Source: an uncultured Synergistales bacterium (GTDB lineage Bacteria; Synergistota; Synergistia; Synergistales; Aminobacteriaceae). From it: a stretch of DNA of 51,928 nucleotides. Every line of letters starts with the position of its first letter. Position 1 is the first letter of the stretch. The notes under the pieces are model-generated. The model saw only the letters and a list, made by a program, of their open reading frames with translations, did no database searches and had not been told where the DNA came from. The DNA is taken from assembly GCA_905233455.1 (NCBI GenBank), contig CAJOES010000001.1:1-51928 (forward strand). The letters run 5' to 3'. Of the stretch, positions 1-8,705 are shown in pieces. A program made the translations under genes and the position numbers.

Positions 1-82
1 CTGCCATGATAATATCAAGCGCATCACGCCTGATGTCATAAGCAACAGCCTTTAGTGCCTTAATGTCTTTCAGTTTCCTCAT
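1..82 (-). CDS. Probable transketolase N-terminal subunit (5' end only)
   Basis: Only the first 27 codons lie in the window, reading leftwards from an ATG at 82 with a GAGGTG ribosome site eight bases before it. The visible end, with the pattern IRRDALDIIMA followed by a codon starting with G, matches the start of thiamine-diphosphate transketolases just before their SGHPGG motif. Such short N-terminal subunits are usually followed by a separate C-terminal subunit. The gene begins 4 bases after the stop of the isomerase-like gene, so the two are co-transcribed. A two-carbon transfer step would fit a sugar operon. The call rests on few residues and could be wrong. Confidence 0.55.
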   Translation of the reverse strand, partial: MRKLKDIKALKAVAYDIRRDALDIIMA

Positions 83-86
83 TGAA

Positions 87-1511
87 TTACACCTCATCAA
101 AAACTACATCTTCACCGTGAAGATATGCTTTAACTTTGTCCTCTATGGGATCATAAAGATCCGGTTTCACGCCGATATATTTGCACGCCTCATACACAAC
201 AGGAACAACATCACCGTGAATCGCAGCAACATGATGAATGTACGGCCCTTCAACTACTTTTGCTTCAAGCCGCTTTAGGTTGTTTACCTCAATCCATACA
301 TACGTCCCGCGTGTGAAAGGCCCGTCAATGCCCCGTGCATGTCCGAGAAGTATCGAGTACTCCCCGCCGTCCCCGTCGAAACGCACAAGACTCATCAGCC
401 CGTGTTTTGCTTCTGCCGACACCGCGCCGTTCTGCGGGAATGCAACAGGCACGCAGATAGTGGGTTTCTCTTTCGCGACAGAGATAGGCCAAGGCCCGCA
501 ATGCTGCAGCAGTTCACCGTTATCGTTGTCGGGATGCCTGACCGTCCAGTCGGAGAACATTACCCGGCGTTCATTCATTGATGCGGCTTCGGCTATAAGC
601 TGTGAGATCGTTCCGTGTATGTCCGTCTCGCAAACTACAGGTATTCCTTCCTCATTCAGCAGGCTGTTGGCGGCACAGGGCATAATGTTTATCTCGTCCT
701 GAAGCGCATTCCAGCACTGAATCGCTATGGCGTTGCACCCGTACTTCTCTGCAAGGCTCTTCATTGCTGCCTTGAGTTCAGCAACATTCTCAAGCAGATT
801 GTCATCAATCTTGCAGAACATGTTTTCCTTGCAGTAAGCTACAACCTTCGCTACTTCATTCTTCTCTTCACGCCACTTGCGCATTTCCGCGTAAAGTTCA
901 GGCAGAGGTATAGGCGATAACTGTATGTTGAACTTTTCGAGCAGTTCGCCTTCATTGCACATGGTGCTCCAGAAATCGAAAGGTCTCGGCCCGATCTGAA
1001 GTATTCTCGTGTGCCTGAAGACTTTTACGACGTTGCAGACAGCGATAAAATCACGGAGTCCGCGCTCAAATTCGGGGTCTGTCAGGTTGCAGTTGTTCAT
1101 GTAGGTGAATGGGACTCTGAACCTGCGCAGAACTTTTCCCGTCGCGAATAATCCGCACTGGCTGTCCCGCAGGCGCATTCCGTTTGCGTCCGGGCGTTCG
1201 TCTCTGGGCCCCCATAACAGAACCGGGACGTTAAGCTCTTTGGCGAGTCTTGCGCATTCGTATTCCGTGCCGAAGTTTGCGTGGGGCAGGAACAGTCCTG
1301 CTACTTTCTCCGCCTTGAATTTAGCGGTAATCTTTTCGAGTCCTGCATCGTCATAAAGCAGTCCCTCTTCATTAACGTCGTCAATATCGACAAAATCAAT
1401 GTTCAGTTCCCTCAAACGTTCCGCAGTAAGTTTCCTGTACTCAACTGCGGCAGGTGCGCTGAATATTGCCCGTCTTGTTGGCGCAAAACCTATCTTGATT
1501 TTTGCTCCCAT
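87..1511 (-). CDS. L-fucose/L-arabinose isomerase family protein
   Basis: A 474-residue cytosolic protein resembling the L-fucose isomerase-like family, which interconverts aldoses and ketoses with a divalent metal. It has the two-part family layout: an N-terminal Rossmann-like half (FLPHANFG near residues 74-81) and a C-terminal half with the acidic metal-site candidate CETDIHG at 294-300. The ATG is preceded by AAGGGGG. It is the fifth gene of a leftward operon after a ribose-type importer and before a probable transketolase subunit, so it likely acts first on the imported sugar. The true substrate cannot be read from the sequence; related proteins act on fucose, other deoxy sugars or sulfosugars. 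Confidence 0.8.
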   Translation of the reverse strand: MGAKIKIGFAPTRRAIFSAPAAVEYRKLTAERLRELNIDFVDIDDVNEEGLLYDDAGLEKITAKFKAEKVAGLFLPHANFGTEYECARLAKELNVPVLLWGPRDERPDANGMRLRDSQCGLFATGKVLRRFRVPFTYMNNCNLTDPEFERGLRDFIAVCNVVKVFRHTRILQIGPRPFDFWSTMCNEGELLEKFNIQLSPIPLPELYAEMRKWREEKNEVAKVVAYCKENMFCKIDDNLLENVAELKAAMKSLAEKYGCNAIAIQCWNALQDEINIMPCAANSLLNEEGIPVVCETDIHGTISQLIAEAASMNERRVMFSDWTVRHPDNDNGELLQHCGPWPISVAKEKPTICVPVAFPQNGAVSAEAKHGLMSLVRFDGDGGEYSILLGHARGIDGPFTRGTYVWIEVNNLKRLEAKVVEGPYIHHVAAIHGDVVPVVYEACKYIGVKPDLYDPIEDKVKAYLHGEDVVFDEV

Positions 1512-1539
1512 GCTTTAACCCCCTTCAATAAGGATAAAT

Positions 1540-2568
1540 TTATTTTGATTCGTTGCGTGCCTGTAATGCCATCTTGGCCTGAAGGTTTCTCTGCGTCTGG
1601 TCAATCACCACTGCAAGAATGATGACTGCTCCGCGAATGATCTTCTGCCAGAATTCCGACACGCCGCACATAGTCATTCCGTCATTGATTACTCCGATAA
1701 CGAATGCACCGACAATAGTACCGATAATCGTTCCTGATCCTCCGGACATGCTCGTCCCGCCGAGAACTGTAGCTGCTATTGCATTCATCTCCCAGCCGTC
1801 CCCTGATGCAGGATGCGCGGCAGAAAGCTGTGCTGTGTTGATGAGCCCTATCCATGCGGCACAGAAGCCGGAAATTATGTACGCCATGATCTTTACGCGG
1901 TCAGCCTTAATGCCGGAGAGTTTTGCGGATTTCTCGTTGCCTCCTACTGCAAGAAAGTGCCAGCCAGTTGGAGTCCTGTTGAGGAGCAATGCCGCCATGA
2001 TTGAGAGTATCGCGAACACGTACACTCCTGCGGGAATGCCGAACCAGTTTGCACCGAGAGACTTCAAGCCGACGTTGCCGAGCCCCTCATAGCCGCCGAT
2101 ATTCGAGAACGTCGCGCCTGCAGAACGCAGGTTAGCCAGACCCCTGCAGATATACATTGTGCCTAAAGTCGTAATGAATGCAGCTACATTCAGCTTGGTG
2201 ATTATGAGGCCGTTCACCAGTCCTATAAGACAGCCCATGCACAGCATAAGGACTATTATTGCCGGGACGGTGAAATATATCGTTTTGCCTCCGATGGTCA
2301 AGCCCTCCTGAATGAGTCCTCCTGCCAGCATTCCGACGAGTCCGACAACAGAACCGACTGAAAGGTCAATGCCTCCCGTGATGATTACGAATGTCATTCC
2401 CAGCGCAAGAATGCCGTACAATGCGACATGTTTTGCCACCATAGTTAATGTGTTGACGGAAAGGAACGACGATGATGCAAAGCTGAAGAAAATTATCAAT
2501 AATATTAATACGATAAAAGTACGTCCCTTCAATAGGGTCATAATTAGCTGGTTGTTATCCTTTTTCAT
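1540..2568 (-). CDS. Sugar ABC transporter permease (RbsC/MglC family)
   Basis: A 342-residue inner-membrane protein with 8-10 hydrophobic segments, matching ribose/galactose-type permeases in length and in the region with LGGTSMSGGSGTIIGT near residue 270. It forms the channel for the sugar delivered by the binding protein encoded at 4795-5727 and is powered by the ATPase just upstream. The ATG has GAGGTG six bases before it. The spacing of 18 bases to the ATPase gene and 28 bases to the isomerase-like gene supports one transcript. Specificity is not readable. Confidence 0.92.
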   Translation of the reverse strand: MKKDNNQLIMTLLKGRTFIVLILLIIFFSFASSSFLSVNTLTMVAKHVALYGILALGMTFVIITGGIDLSVGSVVGLVGMLAGGLIQEGLTIGGKTIYFTVPAIIVLMLCMGCLIGLVNGLIITKLNVAAFITTLGTMYICRGLANLRSAGATFSNIGGYEGLGNVGLKSLGANWFGIPAGVYVFAILSIMAALLLNRTPTGWHFLAVGGNEKSAKLSGIKADRVKIMAYIISGFCAAWIGLINTAQLSAAHPASGDGWEMNAIAATVLGGTSMSGGSGTIIGTIVGAFVIGVINDGMTMCGVSEFWQKIIRGAVIILAVVIDQTQRNLQAKMALQARNESK

Positions 2569-2586
2569 TTTCTCACCTCAAAATTG

Positions 2587-4131
2587 TTATGCGGCGGCAC
2601 TCTTGCCAGTCCCAAGACCTGCATACGAAGCCCGCACAAGGTTATCTTCCGTGATTTCTGCTCCTGTAAGTTCTGCGGTGCATTTGCCGTTAGACAAGAC
2701 ATAAATCCTGTCTGCAATGGCCATAATCTCTTTGAGTTCCGACGAGATCACGATAATAGACAGCCCGCGCTCCGAAAATTCGTGAATTATCTCGAACACT
2801 TCAGTTTTTGCCCCGATGTCTATACCGCGTGAAGGCTCATCCATGAGAAGCACTACAGGTTTAGTCATAAGCCCCTTAGCTATAACTACTTTCTGCTGAT
2901 TTCCTCCAGACAGCGACAGAATCGGCAGGTGTTTATCCGCAACCTTAATGTGAAGCTCCTTTATCTCCTCATCAACCGCAGCACCTTCTGCCGTGTAATC
3001 CATAAGCGCAAATTTCGTGAATTCCTCAAGTGATGCAAGCGAAGCATTCTTGCATATATCGAGGCTCTGAACCAACCCCTGTCTCTGCCTGTCTTCCGGA
3101 ACGATCGCAAATCCCGCGTTGAGCTGATCCGCAATAGTTCCGACCTTCATGGGTTTTCCCTGATAGATGACTTCTCCGGAGTGTTCCGGGTGCATTCCCA
3201 TGAGGCATTCAAACAGCTCACTGCGTCCCGCACCCAACAGGCCGTAGACTCCGAGGACTTCGCCTTTCTTCAGGTACATGCTGACATCATCAAGCAGCCA
3301 TCCTCCGCCGGTCTTGGGCAGGTAGAGATTCTTCACCTCTAATATCTTCTCTGCTTTGTTCAGGTCAATACTGCGTGTGAAGCGGTGATACTGGGTGTTT
3401 TTCCCGACCATGTTCTCAACTATCCATTCAAGCGTAATGTCTTTTATGTCGGCATCTGCAACATACTTTCCGTCGCGCAAAATGGTAACGTGGTCTCCTA
3501 TCTCCATAATTTCCTCTAACCTGTGAGAGATATACACGATAGATATTCCCTGCTCCAGCAGTTCGCGCATGATCTTGAACAGCACCTTAACTTCTGCGGC
3601 AGAAAGTGATGATGTCGGCTCGTCCATGATTAGAACCCTCAAATCATCGTCAACAAGATTCCGCGCAATCTCTACCATTTGCTGCTGGCCTACGCGGAGA
3701 TCCCCTACAAGAGTCTCCGGAGGTATCTCATGCTCCAGACGCTGAAGGATTTTCTTTGCCCCCTCAATGTGCTTTGCGTCATCGAGGAAACCGCCTTTAG
3801 TCTTTTCGTGGCACATGTAGATATTCTGATAGACAGACAGATTCGGGAAAAGGCTTAGTTCCTGATGGATTATTCCTATGCCCTTTGCACGTGCGGCGTT
3901 AGTGTCCTTGAAATAGACTTCCTCGCCGTCCATGTACATTTTTCCGGCAGAGGGCTGTTCAATCCCCGCAATCATCTTCATGAGCGTAGATTTTCCTGCG
4001 CCGTTCTCACCAATGAGGACATTAACTTTTCCCTTCAGCAGGTCAAACGACACCTGATCCAGTGCTTTTGTGCCGGGATAAATCTTGTCTATCTTTTCGC
4101 AGTGCAGTACTACGTTGGGATCATCGAACAT
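2587..4131 (-). CDS. Sugar ABC transporter ATPase (RbsA/MglA family, double cassette)
   Basis: A 514-residue tandem ATPase, the usual length for ribose-type importers. The first cassette has Walker A GENGAGKST (41-49), a signature region with VGQQQM and Walker B IMDEPTS. The second has the degenerate Walker A typical of the family (LLGAGRSEL), signature LSGGNQQK and Walker B LMDEPSRG. It drives sugar uptake at the inner membrane with the permease downstream. An upstream GTG at 4140 is in frame, but the ATG at 4131 has GGGTG at better spacing and was preferred. It starts 15 bases after the DUF2291-like gene ends. Confidence 0.93.
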   Translation of the reverse strand: MFDDPNVVLHCEKIDKIYPGTKALDQVSFDLLKGKVNVLIGENGAGKSTLMKMIAGIEQPSAGKMYMDGEEVYFKDTNAARAKGIGIIHQELSLFPNLSVYQNIYMCHEKTKGGFLDDAKHIEGAKKILQRLEHEIPPETLVGDLRVGQQQMVEIARNLVDDDLRVLIMDEPTSSLSAAEVKVLFKIMRELLEQGISIVYISHRLEEIMEIGDHVTILRDGKYVADADIKDITLEWIVENMVGKNTQYHRFTRSIDLNKAEKILEVKNLYLPKTGGGWLLDDVSMYLKKGEVLGVYGLLGAGRSELFECLMGMHPEHSGEVIYQGKPMKVGTIADQLNAGFAIVPEDRQRQGLVQSLDICKNASLASLEEFTKFALMDYTAEGAAVDEEIKELHIKVADKHLPILSLSGGNQQKVVIAKGLMTKPVVLLMDEPSRGIDIGAKTEVFEIIHEFSERGLSIIVISSELKEIMAIADRIYVLSNGKCTAELTGAEITEDNLVRASYAGLGTGKSAAA

Positions 4132-4145
4132 AACAATCACCCTGC

Positions 4146-4730
4146 CTAATCAATAACTATTGCAACAGGCGTAACAGTAACGTTATTTCCCGAAGCCGTA
4201 GCCGCACCGGTAACAGTTACGTGTTTGCCTTTGATGTCTTCCTTTATGGCGAGCGGTGAAACTACTGCGCTGTCTATCTGGCTGTTGAGTGCTTTGGCGT
4301 ACTGACTCCATTCAGTCTGATTCGTGAAGTCCCCGAATGTCTTTAACGTCTGAATGTCCCGCACTGCCGTCCCGGTGTATATGCTCCCAAGCTGGACGGT
4401 GATATTTGCGCTTCCAGTGTAGTTGTCGGGAGCTATGGTTATAGTGTTTCTCCTGCCGTTAGCCTTAGAGTCATATGCGCTGACTGTGCCCTTGATGATT
4501 ACGGCCTTCCCTGCGCCGAATGTGCTGATGTCCAGTGTTGTGATGTCGGCGGCATTGGCGGAAATCTCTGCGGCTATCTTGTCCCAGTCGGAGCTTGAGC
4601 TTGCTTTTGCGTCGAATACTGCAACACCAGTGTACTGCGCTTCAGTTCCCTTCTCGATGACCTTTGCGGACTTTGCCACAAACACTATAAGGGCTATAGC
4701 TGCTATTACTGCTATGATTTTTGCCTTCAA
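4146..4730 (-). CDS. DUF2291-like membrane-anchored protein
   Basis: A 194-residue protein with one N-terminal hydrophobic segment (residues 3-20) and then a domain that looks exported, resembling DUF2291 proteins (KGTEAQYTGVAVFDAKA at about 27-43). Such proteins sit in ribose-type ABC operons; their biochemical role is not established, and an accessory part at the periplasmic face is a guess. Translation likely starts at a TTG with AGGAGA seven bases before it. It lies between the binding-protein gene, from which an intrinsic terminator separates it, and the ATPase gene. Confidence 0.7.
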   Translation of the reverse strand: MKAKIIAVIAAIALIVFVAKSAKVIEKGTEAQYTGVAVFDAKASSSSDWDKIAAEISANAADITTLDISTFGAGKAVIIKGTVSAYDSKANGRRNTITIAPDNYTGSANITVQLGSIYTGTAVRDIQTLKTFGDFTNQTEWSQYAKALNSQIDSAVVSPLAIKEDIKGKHVTVTGAATASGNNVTVTPVAIVID

Positions 4731-4750
4731 GATTCATTCTCCTTTCCTGC

Positions 4751-4783
4751 AAAAAAATTAGGGGAGGCTTTGAACTCTCCCCT
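4751..4783 (-). terminator. Intrinsic terminator between binding-protein gene and transporter genes
   Basis: Read leftwards, AGGGGAG and CTCCCCT form a seven-base stem with a ten-base loop, followed by seven T. It lies directly after the binding-protein stop codon and before the DUF2291-like gene, so partial read-through would lower expression of the membrane parts. Confidence 0.75.
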
Positions 4784-4794
4784 TGATATTGTTC

Positions 4795-5727
4795 TTACTC
4801 TGTATAAACGAACTGAGAAAGTTTCGCTACGTTGTCTTTTGTAATTGCAACGCAGGGTACTAACTGTTTTTCGCTGGCAGGTTTCGTTCCGTCCTTCACG
4901 TAAGCATCAGCCTGTTCAACGGAAATTTCAGTGATCCTTGCGATCTGCTGAAGTGCTGTGCCTACCATCTGCCCTTTGGCGATATATGAAGCGGCATCGT
5001 CAGAACCGTCAAGCCCGATAATCTTAATGTCCGTCCTGCCGGCATCAACGCAAGCCTGAGCAGCACCGCAGGCCATAGTGTCATTGCCGCAGATTATTCC
5101 GGTGATCTCGGGGTGAGCCTGAAGTATTGCCTCAGTCTTTGAGTAGCCTTCAGTCTGACTCCAGTTTGCCGACTGCTGTGCAACCATCTCGAAATCAGGA
5201 TATTCATCAATCACTGAATGATAGTTCTGTGAGCGTACCCAGCAGTTAGTGTCTGACTCAAGGCCAAGAAGCTCGGCATATTTTCCTTTGTAGTCCATAG
5301 CTTCAACCCACTTCTCAGCTATTGCCGCCGCTCCCTGTGCGTTGTCTGCAACTATCTGGGCGATTGCGAGTCCGGACTCGTTGATTTCGCGGTCAATCAG
5401 GAACACGGGTATTTTTGCCTCAACAGCTTTGCGGACTGCCTCAATCGAAGCATCAGCACCGGCATTATCGCAGATGATTGCAACAGCACCGTCGGAAATT
5501 GCGGCCTCGAATAACTGAAGCTGTGTTGCCGCGTCGTCATCATGGGAGAAGCATTTAGGCTCATATCCGAGTGCCTTAGCCTTTGCAGCACCTACACGCT
5601 GTTCAGTCCCGAAGAAGGGGTTTGACGTTGAAGGGGTGATTATGTAGATGATACCTGCGGCAGAAGCTGAAACAGCCAGAGCCATAACCATTAGTACAGC
5701 AATAGAAACAGTAAGCAACCTTTTCAT
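4795..5727 (-). CDS. Periplasmic sugar-binding protein (RbsB family)
   Basis: A 310-residue exported protein: signal peptide about residues 1-23 ending in SASAA, then a peripla_BP_4 type sugar-binding fold (ITPSTSNPFF near 30, FLIDREINES near 118, ICGNDTMACGA near 213, IIGLDGSDDA near 236). It captures a sugar in the periplasm for the RbsC/RbsA-like transporter. It is the first gene of the operon, diverges from the LacI-type regulator across 189 bases, and is followed by a terminator. Ribose itself is only one possible ligand. Confidence 0.9.
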   Translation of the reverse strand: MKRLLTVSIAVLMVMALAVSASAAGIIYIITPSTSNPFFGTEQRVGAAKAKALGYEPKCFSHDDDAATQLQLFEAAISDGAVAIICDNAGADASIEAVRKAVEAKIPVFLIDREINESGLAIAQIVADNAQGAAAIAEKWVEAMDYKGKYAELLGLESDTNCWVRSQNYHSVIDEYPDFEMVAQQSANWSQTEGYSKTEAILQAHPEITGIICGNDTMACGAAQACVDAGRTDIKIIGLDGSDDAASYIAKGQMVGTALQQIARITEISVEQADAYVKDGTKPASEKQLVPCVAITKDNVAKLSQFVYTE

Positions 5728-5916
5728 TAAAGTATGCCTCCTTAATATATTTTTTCAGACCCTCTCAATGAGAAAGACGGCCTAAATTTACGATTGATTA
5801 AGGTTTTTGATTGTATCTTATTGAATGAGCAAATAATACTAAATCTTAGTGTTAAAATTCAATAAAGCATTTTGCTTCTTTTTCTTTCACAGGCTAAATT
5901 TTTCGGGGGATAAAGA
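5728..5916. promoter_or_regulatory. Divergent control region of the sugar operon and its LacI-type regulator
   Basis: AT-rich spacer between two divergent genes. Two small dyads are visible: TCTCA-A-TGAGA at 5763-5773 and ACTAA-ATC-TTAGT at 5838-5850. Either could be an operator for the adjacent LacI-type protein, although neither has the classical central CG. No convincing -35/-10 pair was found on either strand. Confidence 0.4.
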
Positions 5917-6924
5917 ATGTTGGTAACAGCGAGGGAAATAGCAAAAACATTGGGCCTGTCAGAATCGGCGGTATCGTTTGCATTGAACAACACCGGAGGG
6001 ATAAGCCGCCAGACAAGGCAAAAAATTCTTGAGACTGCGCTTGAGATGGGATATGACTTCAGCAGGAAAGTATCACCAAATGCCGCGCCGGGAGGGAAGA
6101 TATGTTTTGTCGTGTACAAAAGAAGCGGTGCTGTAGTAACCAACACGCCGTTTTTTGCCGAACTGCTTCGGGGGGTAAAGGTAGGCAGCAAACGGGAGCA
6201 TTATAACTGTGAGATTCATTCATTCTATGAGGATGAGAATATACAGGAGCAGATATACGAGCTGTACAATCTTCAATTTTCCGGAATAATCCTTCTTGCC
6301 ACTGAGATGACAGAAGAATCACTAAAGAATTTCGCCAGCATAAAAATTCCTTTGGTAATACTTGATGCCTATTTTGAGAAACTTCCATATAACTACGTCG
6401 TGATAAATAATGTTCAGGGGGCTTTCACTGCAACAGATTACCTCTTCAAGAAACGCAGGAAACAGCCCGGTTATCTCCGCTCAATGTATCCTATAAGCAA
6501 CTTTGATTACAGGGCAGACGGCTTCTACAAGGCCATTCGCGAAAACGGCATGTCGGCATCAAAATCAATCGTGCACCACCTCACGCTATCACAGGAAGGA
6601 GCATACGAGGACATGAAGAATCTGCTAAAGTCCGGCGAAGAACCTGCGGACTGCTATTTTGCGGATAATGACCTTATCGCTATAGGTGCGCTTCAGGCAT
6701 TCAGCGAGGCAGGATACAGCATACCGAAAGACGTTGCGATAATAGGCTTCGATGACCTTCCGGCGTGTATGAAGATTTCGCCCAGGCTGAGCACAATAGA
6801 AGTCCCGAAATATTTTATGGGTGAAACTGCGGCAAAACGCGTGATCCAGATGATAGAGGACATTACGGCACTGCCGCTGAAAATAGAGATCTCAACAAAA
6901 CTAATCAAGCGCAGGAGTGTATGA
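5917..6924 (+). CDS. LacI family transcriptional regulator
   Basis: A 335-residue regulator with an N-terminal LacI helix-turn-helix (TAREIAKTLGLSESAVSFALNN, roughly residues 4-25) and a periplasmic-binding-protein-like effector domain (YFADNDLIAIGALQAF and IIGFDD in the C-terminal third). The start has CGGGGGA upstream. Being divergent from the sugar importer operon, it probably represses that operon and responds to the imported sugar or a product of it; this is inference from position. Its stop overlaps the start of the next gene by four bases (ATGA), so it is also translationally coupled to the ThrE-like genes. Confidence 0.88.
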   Translation: MLVTAREIAKTLGLSESAVSFALNNTGGISRQTRQKILETALEMGYDFSRKVSPNAAPGGKICFVVYKRSGAVVTNTPFFAELLRGVKVGSKREHYNCEIHSFYEDENIQEQIYELYNLQFSGIILLATEMTEESLKNFASIKIPLVILDAYFEKLPYNYVVINNVQGAFTATDYLFKKRRKQPGYLRSMYPISNFDYRADGFYKAIRENGMSASKSIVHHLTLSQEGAYEDMKNLLKSGEEPADCYFADNDLIAIGALQAFSEAGYSIPKDVAIIGFDDLPACMKISPRLSTIEVPKYFMGETAAKRVIQMIEDITALPLKIEISTKLIKRRSV

Positions 6925-7700
6925 ACATGCTGAAGATACAGAAGGAACAGGAAGCAGATATGCTTGAATGCCTGCTTGATATGGGGGAACTTCTGCTAGA
7001 GAGCGGCGCGGAAATCAGCCGGGTTGAAGATACCCTGTGCAGGATAGCAAGGGCTTACGGTGCAGTGCGTGCTGATGCTTTCGTGATTACGTCGATCGTG
7101 AGCATAACTATAGAGTTCACCGAGTCGGATCTTGTTACGGAGAACAGGAGAATATATTCCAGTTCAGGCACGGACTTTTACCGGCTGGAGAAACTGAACG
7201 AACTCAGCCGAAGGATATGCCATTCTCCCGAACCCTTGAGCGAGTTCCGTAAAGCCATCAGCGAAGTAACCTCACGGGAAAAACCATTCAGCATAATTCT
7301 TCTGGGAAGCATATTAGCCGCAGGAGGTTTCGCGGTATTCTTCGGAGGGTCAGTGAATGACGGGATAACTGCATCATTCTTTGCGTGGGGAATATGTTTG
7401 CTGCAAAAGTATCTTGGCCGCACCCAGATCAATCCTGCCGCATCAAATCTTCTCATCTCTCTTGCTACGGGCTTATGCGTTGGTATGCTGTGCAGGGTAA
7501 TAACGTCTCTTCACATGGATAAAATACTGATCGGCGATATTATGCTTCTGATACCCGGGCTTGCGATGACTAATGCTGTAAGAAATATTCTCGTCGGCAA
7601 CACAATATCAGGCGTGGTGAGGCTTACGGAGTGTTTTCTGTGGGCGTTGTCTCTTGCAGGGGGATTCATGACTGCAATAATGATTCTGGAGATTCTGTGA
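6921..7700 (+). CDS. ThrE-like exporter, large subunit (DUF1212/YjjP family)
   Basis: A 259-residue protein with the family's soluble N-terminal part (SGAEISRVEDTL near residue 28, then ITSIVSITIEF) and about five C-terminal membrane helices. In this family a YjjP-like and a YjjB-like protein together make a threonine/serine or succinate-type exporter in the inner membrane. It overlaps the regulator upstream and the small partner downstream by ATGA. A second ATG at 6927 is equally well placed relative to the GGAG site. Confidence 0.85.
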   Translation: MNMLKIQKEQEADMLECLLDMGELLLESGAEISRVEDTLCRIARAYGAVRADAFVITSIVSITIEFTESDLVTENRRIYSSSGTDFYRLEKLNELSRRICHSPEPLSEFRKAISEVTSREKPFSIILLGSILAAGGFAVFFGGSVNDGITASFFAWGICLLQKYLGRTQINPAASNLLISLATGLCVGMLCRVITSLHMDKILIGDIMLLIPGLAMTNAVRNILVGNTISGVVRLTECFLWALSLAGGFMTAIMILEIL

Positions 7701-8134
7701 TGACTGTATACGACATAATTACACAGATGGTTACATCATTCATCGGCTCTTTGGGCTTTGCGCTGATGTTCGGCATGAGGCGCAGACACCTTATGATTGC
7801 ATCATTGGGCGGTATGCTGTCATGGGGAATATACCTTGCAGTGCTGTCCGTGCGTGAAAGCGTATTTTTCGCCGTTCTTGCTGCGTCTGCATTCTCCATG
7901 ATCTATGCGGAGTTCATGGCAAGACTCCGGAAATGCCCTGCAACACTGTTCATCATCATTGCGATAATTCCTTTAGTGCCCGGAAGCTCCCTGTATTACG
8001 CTATGAGTTATGCTGTCAGCGGCGACATGATCAATGCAGGGTATCACGCGCATCAAACTGTGATATGGGTGCTGGCGATTTCTGCGGGAATAAGTTTCGT
8101 TACGGCAATAAGGGAACTCCGGACGCGCAAATAA
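7700..8134 (+). CDS. ThrE-like exporter, small subunit (YjjB/DUF3815 family)
   Basis: A 144-residue membrane protein with four to five hydrophobic segments, containing the family's IIAIIPLVPGSSLYY stretch near residue 95. It is the partner of the preceding gene in the two-part ThrE arrangement. The ATG at 7700 overlaps the preceding TGA; a longer frame starting at 7631 would run through the preceding gene and was not used. What the pair exports is not shown by sequence. Confidence 0.85.
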   Translation: MTVYDIITQMVTSFIGSLGFALMFGMRRRHLMIASLGGMLSWGIYLAVLSVRESVFFAVLAASAFSMIYAEFMARLRKCPATLFIIIAIIPLVPGSSLYYAMSYAVSGDMINAGYHAHQTVIWVLAISAGISFVTAIRELRTRK

Positions 8135-8137
8135 AAG

Positions 8138-8593
8138 CTACCTGTATGCTAATTCATTGAGCAGTGCTTCACACCCCCGGTAAATGTCATCATAGGCCGA
8201 AGCAAAATCCCTTGTGTACCAAGGATCTGACACTTCGCGGTTCTCTCCGGTGAATGAAAGCAGAAGCCTGACTTTGTGCCCGTCATCTTTCCCGACAATG
8301 TCAGCAATGTCATAAAGATTTTCCCTGTCCATAGCAATAATGTAATCCCAGCCGGAATATTCATCATGCCTAAGCTTCCGGGCGTGCCTGTGTTCAAAGG
8401 GTATTCCGTGCCGTTTCAGTTCAGATTTTGCGGGAGGGTACATATCATTTCCTGTTTCTTCTGATGTTGCCGCCGCAGAAGCAATCATGAATCCGTCCTC
8501 AAGCCCTGCATTATGCACAAGATATTTCATGATGAATTCTGCCATTGGGGATCTGCATATATTTCCATGACACACAAATATTATGCGTTTCAA
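8138..8593 (-). CDS. Low-molecular-weight protein tyrosine phosphatase
   Basis: A 151-residue cytosolic phosphatase. The active-site loop CHGNICRS (C8, R14; pattern CX5RS) lies at the very N-terminus and the general-acid aspartate in DPWYT is at about residue 123. The chosen start is a TTG at 8593 with GAGAAG eight bases upstream, placing the loop at the family's usual distance; a TTG at 8611 would add six residues. Such enzymes often act on tyrosine kinases of polysaccharide export or on phosphoarginine. It is alone here, convergent with the exporter genes (three bases between stops). Confidence 0.88.
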   Translation of the reverse strand: MKRIIFVCHGNICRSPMAEFIMKYLVHNAGLEDGFMIASAAATSEETGNDMYPPAKSELKRHGIPFEHRHARKLRHDEYSGWDYIIAMDRENLYDIADIVGKDDGHKVRLLLSFTGENREVSDPWYTRDFASAYDDIYRGCEALLNELAYR

Positions 8594-8663
8594 CAAATCA
8601 TCTTCTCTCAAAAATATTTTTCATTCTATTATGAGAACATAAGGTGCTGCATCCGGAAAAAAG

Positions 8664-8697
8664 CAAAAAAATTCCCCCAGCCTAAAAAAGCCGGGAG
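8664..8697 (-). terminator. Intrinsic terminator of the liv operon
   Basis: Read leftwards, CTCCCGGC pairs with GGCTGGGGG around a TTTTTTA loop, followed by AATTTTTTT. It lies just after the livF stop codon and ends the livKHMGF transcript. Confidence 0.85.
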
Positions 8698-8705
8698 ATT
8701 ATTTT

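Noticed and set aside
7631-7699. Longer N-terminus for the small ThrE-like subunit
   Set aside because: The extra 23 residues would be read out of frame through the preceding gene; the ATGA overlap at 7700 is the normal coupled start.
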